Positions 22,901 to 37,300 of a stretch of 64,000 nt of DNA are shown here, in pieces. The stretch comes from Siderastrea radians (lineage: Eukaryota > Cnidaria > Anthozoa > Scleractinia > Rhizangiidae). How positions within the stretch are numbered: the first letter of the stretch is position 1; each line of letters opens with the position of its first letter. A program made the position numbers and the translations under genes. Below the pieces are notes generated by a model that worked only from the letters and a program-made list of their open reading frames with translations, ran no database searches and was not told where the DNA came from. The DNA lies in NCBI GenBank assembly GCA_964017195.1, contig OZ024896.1:26945430-27009429 (forward strand), in the 5' to 3' direction.

Positions 22901-25900
22901 TCCTGGGTTCAGCAACTTAAGTAATCTTAACTTTAATTAAACTTAACTCATCTCAACTATAAACTAAACGTAACTTAACTTGACTTGACTTGGGACTTAA
23001 TTTAACGACTGTCCTTTCAAGAAACAACTCTCACCCGGGCGGAGGGATTCGAACCATTTACTAAACAACAGATCTTTAAAACTACTCTCTTCTCAACCGG
23101 GCGAAGTCATCAGACAGACTGTTGAGACTGCTATGTTTATTTAACTAACTCTCTCTTATTCCGTTTTATACAAGTTATATAACGGATGTGATAGATTTGA
23201 TGTACATCTGTTTAATAAGGTAGATACAGAAAAAAATTCTTACCAACACCCAGATCACCAGTCCAGCCAAAAGCGTCAAAAGCCCAGAGATTGCAAATAT
23301 CGGCCAAGAGCTAAACACCGATGAAGTTATTACTTTATCATAAGCACCTTCTTCCGGTTCAGTCTTCCGTCGAACAAGAGCGAGGCCTGGCACCTGAATT
23401 ACAGTCACAAACTTACTTCCGATTGAGGAGTAATCATGCGATAACACTACTGGAAAATTGATATCTACATCTCCTTGTGACGCTGTTGTATAAATAAGGT
23501 TTGTTCTGCCAAAAGCATAACATTCACCACAGACGTCAGTAACCAACGATTCGATTACTGCTGACAACGATCTGTGTTCGTCGTCTAGGGAACTGGGACC
23601 TGCGACGATAGTTAAATTTTCGGGGCAGCTGCAAGTTTCTGAAATACAAGCACAAAACAAGCTTTTAAGCAGCTAGCGCTTTCCTACAAAGGGGTTATTT
23701 TTTCAGTCCAAGATGGTTCCAGTGCTTAAAGCTGGATGAAGCACTATAAGGTGTGACCATTCTAATGTAAAGGCTGTACCATTCTGTGGTACTGATGTTA
23801 AACTGTTTTATGATATGGTTCTAATACCTTTCGCTGTGGACGAAATCTTTGAGTGTGACCATTGAAATTAAAGCAAACCTTTCAGGGTTATTTCTTAAAA
23901 TGTTGCACCATACAGTTTCCACCTTTATTTGAGCCTGTTGATGAGAGGTAAGACCCTTAACCGTGTATACTATGCACCTGAAAGTCATTCAGCATTGCTT
24001 GTGTTCGTTGGTGTTTACCATGCTTTACAAGATGGTATTACGTTTTCGTATCATTATGCAAATAAAAGCAATTTTATATTGCTTTACTGTGGACAGATGC
24101 GTTTCTAGTCTTGTTCGTTGACATGTCTTCTTACCCAAAGTGGAAATATTGGAAAAATTGTTCTTAAGCACTCTTAGGCAATCAAGAGACAAATCTTTTA
24201 CTGCAACAATAAAAATCAATCTTTCTGATAATAATAATAAATAATAATAAAAACAATCTTTAAAGAGGAAGCGTCCGTCACGTAAATACGTGGTTTTCAG
24301 GGAGGTCCTCCATAAAATAAAAAGTATTAAAATCTAAAATAAGAAATACAAGTGTCAAAGATCTAAACTATAAAATATACAGTGATTAAAACTACTAAAA
24401 CTACCTACTGTCCTAAGAAACTAATTACAAATAATTATCTATTAACAATACGTCGTACATCTAAGAAAATATTTATTTATCGTCTAAAAATGTTTATCCA
24501 TCAAGAATCTTGTAAGGTTTTTCTTAAAAATTGTGCATGGCATTGGCTTTCTTAAAAATACTGGGAGAGATATCCAGTCATTTGTAAAACGGAAGTACGA
24601 CACTCTCTTTGCTGGTAATTGTTGTAATGAAGAATCCACTTTGCGACATTCTGTGGACTTTCTTTTTTGTAATGAATATTACTATTTACCTCCATCTACA
24701 ATTTCACTATATGGACTGAATCCTTTCCTTGTACTAGCAGCCACTTTTATCTTATACCGAGTGCTAATATCAAGGCCAGTAAGAGTGACCTGAGGAGAAC
24801 AAACCATGACTTGTCGGCTAAGCCAGGTACCATTATCCAGGCGGTGCTCAAACACTACCTTGTAACCTGTGAGTTCACCGTTAAGCTGTAAGGGTGGACG
24901 CCATGTTACATTCATGGTTTGGGGACTGGTGAAGCTTATAGCTGACACGTCGACTGGTGGAGAAGACGGAACTAGAACGAGATAAAATGGCAAAAATGTA
25001 TAAGGGGCTCTTCACATTTTACCAGTATGAGTTTCATTCTGGAATGAGTTTCGTTCCAGAATGAAGTTCGTACTGCATTCACATGACAAAATCAACCGGG
25101 TCAGCCGTCTTGAAAACGAAAACAATAAAACAATACGCATGCGTTACACGTCCCAGAATACACGGCTTGCGTTTTCATCTCGGAACGGAGTTCGTTTTCA
25201 GTTTACATAATACCAGAATGAAATGTCATACCAGAACGAGAATTTCATTCGGATTGAAAACCGGAATGAACTCATTCCGGAATGACTTGTGCTGGAACGA
25301 AATTCGTCTCGGTATCATGTAAAACAGATACAGAGAAATATATGGGGATGGAATGATCTCGCTCTGGAATGACAATCATTCCGATATCATGTGAACGGCC
25401 CCTAAGTTCTGGCACAGCTACTAGGCAATGAACAAAGTCAGGTCAAATCTCTCGAGAGCGACCACACAAAATGCCGGGAAACGCAGAAGCCTAGGAAAGA
25501 TGGTCGCTAACAAAAGGACTCAAATACAGTTTCCAGACGGAAAAAAAAGAATTGCTAACTAAGAGGGGTAATCACACATGGAGGTTCAACAAAATACAAA
25601 ATTTAGACAAAAGAAATTAATTTCATTTGCAATTCTGCCCATGCCATGGGCTGGTTAGGAAATGCTTATAATAAGACTCAACAATATTGAGAATTATTTT
25701 GTATTTTTAAAAACATTTCCGGCGAGTTTTCATAGAAGAATAGATGCAATACAGCATATAGTGAACTTTACAACTGGTAGGCTGGTCGGTTGCAGGGTTT
25801 GATATCGTCGACTGAGACTAGCAAACTAAATAACAAACAGAAACAAGTATTCAACTATAACTTGGGCCAAATTATAATAATAATTGTCTACCGACAAGTA

Positions 25901-28900
25901 GAGCGAAAGTCCTTTTTAGAATCAAGGGCTGTTTCACAGGCGATTTCTGGAAACCATCGACCGGACGGTTTTCGGTTCGATTTCAAAGCGATCTGATGGC
26001 GATAAAATGCGAAAATGTCCCGAAACTATTGAGTTGATTTTAGTTGGGGGGACTTCAGTCCCAGGGGAAGTCCCCTTTAGTGTTTACACGAGGGAACTGG
26101 TGGCCTCACAACGTCTCAAAATCGCAAGACTGAAATCATTGCATTGGAATCGCTATAAAATGACCCTCAAAAATGGCAGCGAAAACCGCCGGTGGCTTAC
26201 ACAGGCGAGTTGTATATCACTTAAAATCACCGCAAAAGTCGCTGCAAGAATCTAATCAAACGTCGCGATTTACCAATAATACGTAACAAACACCACGGTA
26301 AACTTTCCGCTCTGTCCCATATATTAATCATGCATTCAATTTCTTTTATCCTTATTTTTTTCTTATAAACAAACTGCAGCAAATATAGAAAGAGCTTTGA
26401 GTCAGAAAATGTATGCGTAATAAACGTATGGAGCTGTTCGGGAATTTTACCACTGCTACCTCTTTTCCCATATAAGCAATATTTTAAAAATTTTGTTTCT
26501 TTTCAACAACGGAAAGCCTTTTGTTTACAGAACTACTGCACCTTTATTTTTGAATCATCAAATTGGAGAAAGGATAACATCTTTAAAAATAGTCTTCAGT
26601 TAGATAAATTGCTTCACGAATAACTATAGACTGTTTGTTGTTGTTACTATTTTTTAACATTTTTACACTTTGTCTTTTATATTTCACTTATATCGGATAT
26701 ACTGAAATGCGAACACTAGTTGATAAAGTTGAGGTTAAAACATCACCAAACCAAATGTTCTCGGAAATTTATCAAATGATCCAGTCTGAGAGAACTGGTG
26801 TTGTCTTTCTTTAAATTCTGTCAGGTGATGTGCCATTTACGCCAGCTGTACGTCACCATACAACTTACTAATTTTAGTATTTATAGTAACCTGACTGCTT
26901 TACCTTCGTCGTCAGTCGTTATATTAAAACAGTCGCTACAGTTTCCAGCTCCAATCCGTGTCCTCCCAGCCACGCGAACGCAGTAGGTTGTGTATATAGA
27001 TAACTCCTCAATTTCTTTAGACATCTCGCTAGGCCCAGTATCGATCGTAATAGCGATTTGGGAATCTTCACTATTGATTACCTGATAGGAAATTGTGTAA
27101 CCTAACAGATTTCCATGGATGAAGTCAGGAGGTATGGCTGTCCAATTTATATAAAGGCTTTTTGAGCTGGTGTTGAACCCTGCTGTGATGTTAGGTGGTA
27201 AACTGGGAACTGGAAAAAAAATACAAATAAGGTAAATTGTAAAACGCCTTCACCTTAAATACAGCCACTTACTACCTCAATGAAGCTACGAAGCAGAATT
27301 TGCCAAGAAGTGGTTCCTAAATGGAACCCTTAGAGACTTGAATGACAACACACCTGAAGTGCAAGTATGATGCACAAACTAGTTTTGACAGTGAGACAAA
27401 AGAAAGATATCTGTTTGCTAACATTCTTTTCCATTCATTGAACTGTACCAACAACTAAAAAGTGTTTGTATTAACGGCAAGTACGTCTCTACTAAGTGAC
27501 GTCAGCGATACCTTGTTTGTAGTATTTCCTTGAGGCAAGCACGGCGCATAGTAAAAAGTTTGTATGGGAATAGTTAGGATGACAAAATTATGAACTGGAA
27601 AGTTAGGATAAAAGGTAAAAGGTTATTCTGGTAATAGTTGCGAAACTCGGTAGCTGGATTATATTAGTTAAATACATTTGCTTGCAAAATTAAAAGCCGC
27701 AAAATTTGACGGATTTTATAGATAAATGTAAGAAAAAAAGTTACAGGCTTTCTAGCAGATTTTAACACAATGGTTTTTTACCTGATATTTAAAGTTTTCT
27801 ATTCTCATAGTTTGTGCAGATTTCATGAACTTTACGGAAATTATTTGATTCGTTGTTTTCTAACACAGATAAGGGCCATGGCTGTCAAAAGCTCATTGGG
27901 TTTTAACAAATGAAATGAATTCTGGTAGTTGTGGTCCAATGATCAGCCAAAGCGAAAATTCCCTATTCCCTTAGACTTTTTTGCCATCGCATTTTCTTTC
28001 TTTTAGACTACAGCAACTAGAAAATCATACTATAAAAAATAGAACCATGAAAGATACAACAGTCTTATTCTAGAAATCAGGATGACTTTCTAGAATAAGA
28101 CTGCTGCATCTTTCATGGTTCTATTTTTTATAGAACCATTCACCATAATAAGTTTACCATAATAGGTTTACAAAGCGTGTCTACTCAAACCTTTCTAGAG
28201 TTAAAAAATACCCTGATTTTCATTCAACGGAATTACTTTCAAAGAGCTTGTAAGCGACGTTTTCCCTGCAGAACTTAAAAGGGAGCTTAAGCAACCACGA
28301 TGGCAACCCCAAGGAAAACATCACTTTAAAAATGACTTCCAAATATTTCAAACTTGTTCGCGATAGTTTCAACTCGTTTAATCTGTCTAATGTAGCCGAA
28401 CAATCTGAGAGCTGACTCTGTGAAGACGGCGTTACAGTTCAGGTAGAAAAAAGAAAATTCACTGTCGTGTGTTCACATTCTACATAAACTTGTATTTGGT
28501 CATTTCACGTTTTTGTTTTGCAGAGGATGGCAAAGAAATGTATCAAAATCTGTATTGCACGTGCAGAGTCATTGTTTTGCTAATCAAACCTAATCGTTTT
28601 GTGACGTTCTCGTCAGCCGTCGCCGTCGTGTTTGCTTAAGTTCCCTTTTAACTGTTTAACCGACAACGCGTTTCAGTGAGGTATGTACAGAGCTTACCAT
28701 CTTCGTCTGTGAGAGCACAAACCCAGTCGCTCAAATTTCCACCTCCCTTACTATTAAAACCCGCAATTTGAATGCAGTAGTTGGTAAATTTTTCCAGTCC
28801 TTCCAGGGTCCAACTAAGCTCGTTCTCCACCAAAACACTCACTGGAGATACTATACTTCGTCTTTTTCGGCGAAATGCAGCTTCCGTTTGTTTAATGAAG

Positions 28901-31900
28901 TTGATGCGATAACCAAGTATAATCCCGAACCGTAAGTTTTCGGCAATTGGTTTCCATGTCGCATACAGGCTTGTTGAGCTTGTGTTTTGTGCTGTGATAT
29001 TTAAAGGTGGACCACGAGGAGCTGAAAAAAAAAACGTTAGTTGAAATCCACCGAATAACTAGACGAGCTTCAAGACTCGTCATAAATAACCCCCTAACCT
29101 CTACCGCAAGCATCTGTAAATATCCGGAAAAGCCAACAGGATTCCTTTGGCTTGGAAAGGAGGAAGAGAGACTGAAAGGAAAAGACAAATGGAGTTGGTG
29201 GGGAAGGTATCAAGGCCGCTAAGTCCTCGCTAATATCCAAGGTACTCAAGGTCTCTGGCCGCGCTTATTCACTCCCAGTTATAAACAGAGTTGGCTGATG
29301 ATGAGACTACTTCCCCCCCTCAGGTGAAGTGCTTGTCCATATGGGGGGTTTCTCGCGCTCCCGCCTCACCCTCTCCCTTCAACCACCAACTCACCCCTAC
29401 CCCCAACCTTTTATTTGCAATATTCAGACGAGTTAACAGAAAGTTGTGCAAACCGGTTATCTCCAGGCTGCTGCAAAAATGCGCTCCAGTATAATGACGA
29501 TCTGGCCCCTCTAAATCTTAATTGTCTAACGCTGGTAGAAAATATGCGCCTTTTCCATGGCCATTACATGGAAATTCGTTTAATCAAGAAAGGAAAGTTA
29601 TTTTAAAACTTAAAACTCATGTCTCATTTTGCTGAAGCGATATTTTCGTTTTCTTGGATTTTGAAGCATATTTCAGTTTACAGAACGCTCAAATCAACCG
29701 ACGTGCCCGAGGTGGGAAATGATAAAGGCACCATTCCTATTAGAGCAAAGATTCTTGTTAAAATACTAACTTCCTGACATTAGGAAAGTTTGTTTTTTTT
29801 TTTTTTTTTTTTTTTTGTCTTTTGTTTTTTCACATTTAGGGATCGAGTAGCGATTAAAATGAATTGGCTTTTTATAATTACTGACAAACCAGCTCTATTC
29901 CATGACAGCCAAATTAGGTTAAAGTTCGTAATTTGGTTGTGACTTGAGTTTGTTGATTATATCCCTCCGCGTGATCATTTTACACTCCACTGAGAAAACG
30001 TTGTCGTGTGATAAATATAAACTATAAAATGTGAGACCCAAGGGTTTTCTAGGAAATGTTCGTAGAGTAACTGCATTTGCATAATCAGCGAGTGATTGTT
30101 TTCATATAGTACTAGAACAACAAGGTATTTTCTTATTTCCGAATACTTTTGCAGCAAAAATTGTCTTCGTGAACGAACGAAGACGAACTTTTGCAAATTT
30201 TGCATTGTACGTTTCTATATAGCGCTCAAATTGGCCCTTATTCAGTTAATTTGGTCACTTTCAGAAAGGCTTGCACCGCTTCCATTACCACGTGCAACTT
30301 GCTGCAATCAACATCAGTCGCTTTTTGAATATGCAATGCTAATATACATGTATCTACCCATAAATCCATTAGGTCTCATCGTTAAAGTGTATATGACAGA
30401 TTTTTTTTTTATTTGCCTGATCGAATCTAAACGGCATCCTGATGTGAATATCAAAAATTATTATTCAACAATTTGTCACTATGCCCATATATGGTAAGGA
30501 AGCCCTCAATATCTGTCATCCGTACATGACAGATATCCTGCGATATACGTAAATGACCATATTTGGAAGTGCACTGCAGATTTTCTTTCATTGCTTGTTT
30601 GGCGGCCATTTTGAAAAGCCAGGCAGTTTTAGCAGTGTTCTCCGTAAATTTTAACTCTCTGGAAGACACTTTCCACGATGAAATGCTCTCAAAAAGTCAA
30701 CAAGTATTTGCTTCAGCTCACTTGGAATTTTGATAGTGAGAACTTAACCAAGAAAATGCTATTGCGAACGAAGCAGCACACTTGCTCACGGAAAGTTGTA
30801 AAGACTAAAGTTGAAAAGATTTTAATTCACAGAAAGAGGACTTATTCTCGGTAAGGTAGCAATATTGTTTTTCCTTTGTCTTGTCATTTCCAAACATGAG
30901 TTTGTAAATAAGTCTTTTTAAGTGAACGGTAGTAAACTTCGATTTCTTGAAGTTCTGTTTTGATTTTTATTAAGCTTAAGTTGCCAGCTTTTAGCGTTTT
31001 CATCATAGAGCCGTAGTTTTTCTCGTTCTGAAAATGGTAGGCGTTGGGAATTTGTTGAATAATAAAACAATTATCCTGCTCAATCTTGCGGAATATCCCC
31101 TGATTTTAGCCAACTCGGCCTACGGCCTCGTCGGCTAAGTATCAGGTGATATTCCGCGCGATTTCGCAGGATAATTGTTAATTATTTTTCGATTTCGATT
31201 TTCCTTCCCTGCGCTTTTGCCGTTTAAAAACATGAAATTTTACTTCCGGTCATGTCAAAAACCGCGCAAAGGGAAACCTGGGCATAGTCACGTTGTGACG
31301 TCATACCAGGAACGGAGTCGATGCCAAAACAAACTACGTGGGCCTCATTGCGGAGATCTAATACATTTTATTTTTCTTTATCCTGAAACCGCCAAATTAA
31401 GCACGAAATTATGTGAAACTGCTGATGTTGCAAGTAATGTAGGCAGGGATTTGGAGCTTTTAGGGTCCATCGAATGCGAATCGCTAACTTCTGAAGTTGA
31501 AAGCGAAACAGAACTCGAGTTCGAGAAAGAAGCTATTCAGAACCAAAAGGTCTGAACGGTCCTTACATAGACAATCAGGTTGCCAATGAAAATTGACTTA
31601 GAGAATACTATCAAGAGATAGAGGAGACAGAACGAAGAAAACGGAATCTAGAAAATCTATTTGATGGTACCGAAGCGCTTGAGACGCAGTAAGAAATGTC
31701 ACGATTTCTCATCTCCTGGTGTAAATATTATAATTGTGCTCGGCTAAATAAACGCCTGTTATGCAGGTTATACTTTCATACTCTTACACGTGTAGATGTA
31801 GTAACTTGGACCGTTCCTAGTATGACTATATTTACGTCTCTTCTTGAAATGGTCGAAGTAGTTTGACACAAAACTTCGACATCGCAAATAAAAACTACTC

Positions 31901-34360
31901 GAGGAAGAATTCGAGGAAGCGATTTTTGAATACATTACTTACAATCATCAGCAACATCCTCGTGAAAACACATGATACAACTCGCTGGATCTCGTCTTTA
32001 GCAACAAATTCGAATTGATGATCAGTACATGACAATGAAGAATACACTCACGGCGATGTTGCAACTGCGATTTTTTTAAATCAAGTAGGACTGCACAAAA
32101 TCGACGAACTGTTCTTCAACTGAGTGATCATCGATGTACTTCTAGAACAATCAGACCCTTCATTTGGGCAAACTTTCGAGGAAACTCTAGCGAATTTCCT
32201 TGCAATAAAGTGCAGCACAGGTAAAACCTTTCAGGCGAACACTAAATTCTTCTATTGATAAGCAATAGTACTAGCCAGACGCGTTATAACGAAACAGAGT
32301 ATTTTGCGTTGTAACACGTTGTAAACGAAGCTGCCGCCATTTGAGTGAAACTCATTCCATCGATCCTCGAGAGACTGATGACGTCACTTCAATTTTTGAT
32401 AATATAGTTGCAAACGCAAAGGATTCTGGGATACTATTCATTCTTCTTCTGGTTTAAGGGCAAGGTGTCTTTTGATTTCAGTCAGTTTTCTAAATGTCAA
32501 ACATCGATTTTTTGTTTTAATGTACTGGGTAAGGGGCTATTACCTTCTTCGTCCGTGAAGGCGCACTTGTAGTTATCCACCTTTGTGATAATTTCGTTAT
32601 CGCTGAAAGCGACCACACTGAAGCAGTAGTTTGTGAATACACTCAAATTACTAAAAACGTAGCTGGACGTGTTGTTGCAAAACAGTCTGCTGTGCACTTC
32701 ATTATCCTCGGCTTTGAAATAGTCTATTTTAAATCCTCTCTGTCCATCCATATCGGAAAGAAACTCTGGCAAGTCTGTGTTCCAGTTTAGCTCCATAGAT
32801 GTTGAGCTTTTGTTTAATGTCGTGAATTCCACCCTTGCTGTTAAAGATAGCAATCATAGACTTTGTCAGATAACTCATAATATTCAATAACATTACACTG
32901 TGATCAATCCCACAAGTGACATTAAGGTACACACTTTGATTTTGGAACAATCGTATTATTAACTTAATGCTTAATGCTGCGTCAACGATATACCCCGTCC
33001 GACGTGATATCTATAATCCAATTTAAATGATTTATCGAAGGACACTGATGCCCCTTGGTTGAAAGATTATCCTCAAAGCTTTACAGCTATCTTCATCTTT
33101 CTTTCAGCCTCAGGCGTCATCTTCCGATATAACAGCCACCAGAAAGGGTATATTTACTAAGCACCCCCGCCTGATTTCGTATGTGAGGGTTTTCTTCCAA
33201 TGAGAGCGCAAGAAAAAAAATAGTGAGTCTCAATATACGTTAGCTCCTGTCAGTCCATTCAATTCAAGAAAAAAGGGAAAATCTTCATTATGTAGCTAAA
33301 TAAAGAAGAACTACAGGAAAAGATGCTCTAACACTGTTTTACAAGATGGCCATATTTGTGGTCCGCTATGACTCAGTCTATCACTTGCTATTGAACTACC
33401 TATTGAAACCAGCATCCCTCGCTTCTTCGGGCAAATTATTCCATAGAAGGGCCCCACTATACCTGAAATTACGTCTTAGACATGGTGTGTGGCTTAGGCA
33501 GTGCAAGTTTACCATTCTACGCTTTGAATAAATGACTCATATCCTCCGTACAGAGGAGAGATAACGGCAGCCGGAAACGAAGTTGCAAAACTTGGGCGCA
33601 GAAGAAGAGGAAGATGATGAAGAAGAAGAAGAAGAAGAAGAAGAAGAAGAAGAAGAAGAAGAAGATCGTTTCCCAGACTTCTTGGTTCCTTTTACATTTT
33701 AGCATCAAAGCATGATTTTACATCATATAACGTTGTGAATATTGTCCCTCTATGTTGGCAGCTTTTAAGAACTGATGTTGAACTAGCAAGCGAAAATGAA
33801 AATTTTGTAGCCTCACTTTTCTACTGGGATACCCGCAATTTCAAGGGAACAAAGACAAAACAGTCCTTTTTGTTCCCTTGTAGTCAGAATATCGGGTGTG
33901 AATGCCCTTAACTAGTAATCTTAGTAAGACAGCATTAGTCTTTTTTCCAAATACGTTGAACACGTCATAGACGCCATACACATAACTCAAAAATAAAAAC
34001 TAAATTTTCATGAACACATGGACTGTAGAACGCACAATTTATCTTGGTTTTGGCGTATTCACCTGATTTAGCGTATCCAGCGGACATGCCATGAACGGAT
34101 TAACTATTCCTGCTGTTACAGCTCTGTGAATTTAACTTCCTATGTGTTACTGGAGTGTTTACCAGGTTTAGCGTATTTGACGTATATGAAACGAATGAAT
34201 TAACTAATGCTACTACACACACAAGTACTACTATCGTGACTAAGTTTCTCCTGATTGTTAGCGTGTTTACCGGGTTTAACGTGTTTAAAGAATTTACTAC
34301 TACTACTACTACTACTACTACTGCTACTACTACTATTAATAATAATAATAATAATTATAA

Positions 34361-34397
<37 letters not shown>

Positions 34398-37300
34398 TAT
34401 TATCAATTGTAAATGTGCTCTCTTTGGGTGGCATGCGCAAAGAGTTTAATTGCTACCGCAGACACACCCACAGCCTAGGATAGATGTCAGTAGATCCGGT
34501 GTACCTGTTCATTGTTCGATTGTAGCTTCACTAGCAAGACGTTGATCTTTTTCGTTATGGTACGTCCTAGCCGTTGCCCAGGGTGCAAAATCCTCAAATC
34601 TGAGCACGCTTTCGGGAAGCCTGGTAAAAACTGTAAAGGCATGCTAGACCAAGATAATACTTTGGCTGCATCTGGTTCGGGACTCACTATAGCCACTGCT
34701 ACTCCCGACTCCATTCAAGAAACTTTGGCATCTCTGGTTGGAGCGGTTCAAGCGATATCTCAAGACTTGGAATCCCTAAAGGCAGAAAATAAAGATTTAC
34801 GCGCCAAGATTGCGGGAACAGCTGAAGCGCAGTTCTCTCCTTCATCCGCTCCACCACTTAACCCAGGCGTTCCTTCGCGAGTCACGTTGCCCGAGTTGAT
34901 GGACATGAAGGACCTTGTTTCCCAAGTGGATAGCCGGGTTTCCCAACTTGGTCTATTGTCGGAGTCTAGCGATGAGAGCGACGGGAAGGAAGATTTGGAT
35001 CGTGCATACATTGCCGACGCAGCTGCTACCGGCGCAAAACCCAAACGTGCTGGTAAGTTCAAATCAGGGAAAGAAGCGAGGGTAACTTGCACTGTCCGAT
35101 ACCCACAACCTTGGCCCCACAGCCAGCTAACGTTTGTTCATAATACACGAGAGATTCGTTACGAGGACCTCACCATTGAGGAATTCGTTGCCGGTTACGG
35201 CGAAATTTTACAGACCCCGAACTTTACAGAACAAGAGAAATCGGGACGTCTTCGACATCTGGTATCTTTAATGTATTTTGCTCAACAGTACGAATGGCAC
35301 GCCGTGCTTAGCTTTCACGGAGCAGTTCTACTGGAAATAGAGCGCGGTCTTCTCAATTGGGGCGATTCCTTTATTCACCTCGAGAGTCGTACCCTGTATA
35401 GTCACCTAAAGTCATCTACAAAGACCCGTCCCAGCAAATCTACCATGCCCATCCTCTTCTGCCGCGATTATCAGCGCCAACAATGTACACATTCACAGGA
35501 CCACTTTGGAGATATTCGCGGGAAACGAAAGTGGCTGCGGCATATTTGTGCGGAATGTTGGAACAAAAATTGACAACAAGAACTACACCGGGAAGGGTCC
35601 CCTGATAGTCCTTTATCGCCCGCCTCTAGCACATCTTCAAAAAACTAACAGTATCTCGCCCTAGCACTGGGCCTGTTCTTTCTTGCGGTCGTGACTTTGA
35701 TTTTAAACATTCTTCTGTTGAGAGCGCTTCTTTTTGTGGTCGTGACATTAATTGCCAAACTTCTTTAGATTTTTCGAGACTTCCTGTGGTTTTCGATTTT
35801 GTGGAAGCGCATTGTGTTGTGGCTGCGACAGGACAACCTTATTACGTGACTGCTCGTATTGCAGTGCCCTCGCGTTTAAACATTCCAGCATGGCGTTTCT
35901 TTCTTCGAGACTATCATGACAATATTGTTTGCGACTTTAGAGTACGGTTGGCCCATAGGGTACGTCCGAGACACCGTTCCAATTTTCAATTTGCGCACTC
36001 ATCGGGGTGTCCTAGACTATCCTGACAGTGTCTATAAGTATCTTACTAGTGAAATTGAACTTGGCCGTGTTGCAGGACCGTTTCGATCCGCTCCCTTTGC
36101 CGAGGGCTTTGTGATTTCCCCACTTAACGCCGTCGAAAAACGCGATTCCTCTGAAAGGCGTGTTATCGTTGATCTCAGCTAGCCTTGTGGTTCCTCGGTT
36201 AACGATGGCATTCTTACTGACAGTTTTCTGGGCGTTCCCATTGACTTACATTATCCCACAATCGACTGGATTGTAGATGCTATTGTGGCCACAGGCAGGA
36301 GCTGCTTGCTATACAAACGAGATTTAAAGAAAGCGTGTTGTCAGTTTCTAGTCGACCCTCGTGACTATCATCTGCTCGGTTACAACTGGCAGGATGAGTT
36401 TTACTTTGATACCGTTTTAACGGTGGGGTTACGTTCGGCGGCCATGGCTTGTCAGCGCGCCACAACCGCAGTTTCTTGGATTTGTTATCAGCGGGGACAG
36501 TCAGTTTTTAACTATCTTGACGACTTTATTGGCGTTGCGCCACCTTCGACTGCGGTCTCCGCTTTTAACGATTTGGGGGACTTGTTATCTTCTCTCGGTC
36601 TGGTCGAGTCCACTGACAAGGCGTCCCCCCGTCAACCCGACTGGTTTGTCTTGGCGACGAACTTGACACCAATGCTCTGACGCTCTCTGTTAGTCGCGAA
36701 CGTCTTGACGAAATTGAGTGTCTGTTAGCTCACCAGAACAACTGCCACTAAAAGTGCTCTTCAGTCTTTGGTTGGAAAATTAGTTTTCGTTTCCAAATGC
36801 GTACGACAAAGTCGCGTGTTTATCTCTCGGATTCTGCGCCTTTTAAGGACGCTCAAATTTAATCACCACCACGTGACCTTAAAAGCTGAATTTCGCAAGG
36901 ACATACGTTGGTGGTGCCGTTTTCTCCGGTGCTACAATGGTGTTTCTATGATCAATACCGCCTCGTGGTCGTTACCTGGGGAGGTTTTCGCGACTGACGC
37001 GTGTCTTACTGGCTGTGGGGGCCTATGTGTTGACCAATATTTTCATTCAGTTTTTCCTGACTTTATTTTGTCCCAACATCTGGACATTAATTGTCTTGAA
37101 ATTTTGACAATTATCGTTGCGTTAAAGTTATGGGGTCCCCGTTGGAAAGGGATTCGTTTGACTGTTCGTTGCGATAACGAAGTGGCTGTAACTGTGTTAA
37201 ATACCGGACGGTGCAGGAATCCCTTTCTTACCTCGTGCTTACGCGAAATATGCTACTTGTCTGTGTTGTTTGAATTTGAGGCTCGTGCAGTCCATTTACC

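Noticed and set aside
23030..23065. GGGATTCGAACC, resembling a tRNA T arm
   Set aside because: No matching D or acceptor arm nearby.
24533..24793. Plus-strand 86-codon ORF
   Set aside because: Antisense of the FN3-5 exon and repeat sequence; splice sites and FN3 motifs support the minus strand.
25900..26280. Possible TIR element around the GCGATTTC / CACAGGCGA motifs
   Set aside because: I could not find two clear inverted ends or a target duplication.
34155..34449. Open frames of poly-Thr, poly-Leu and poly-Asn near 34.2-34.4 kb
   Set aside because: Read through the trinucleotide runs of the inverted arm.
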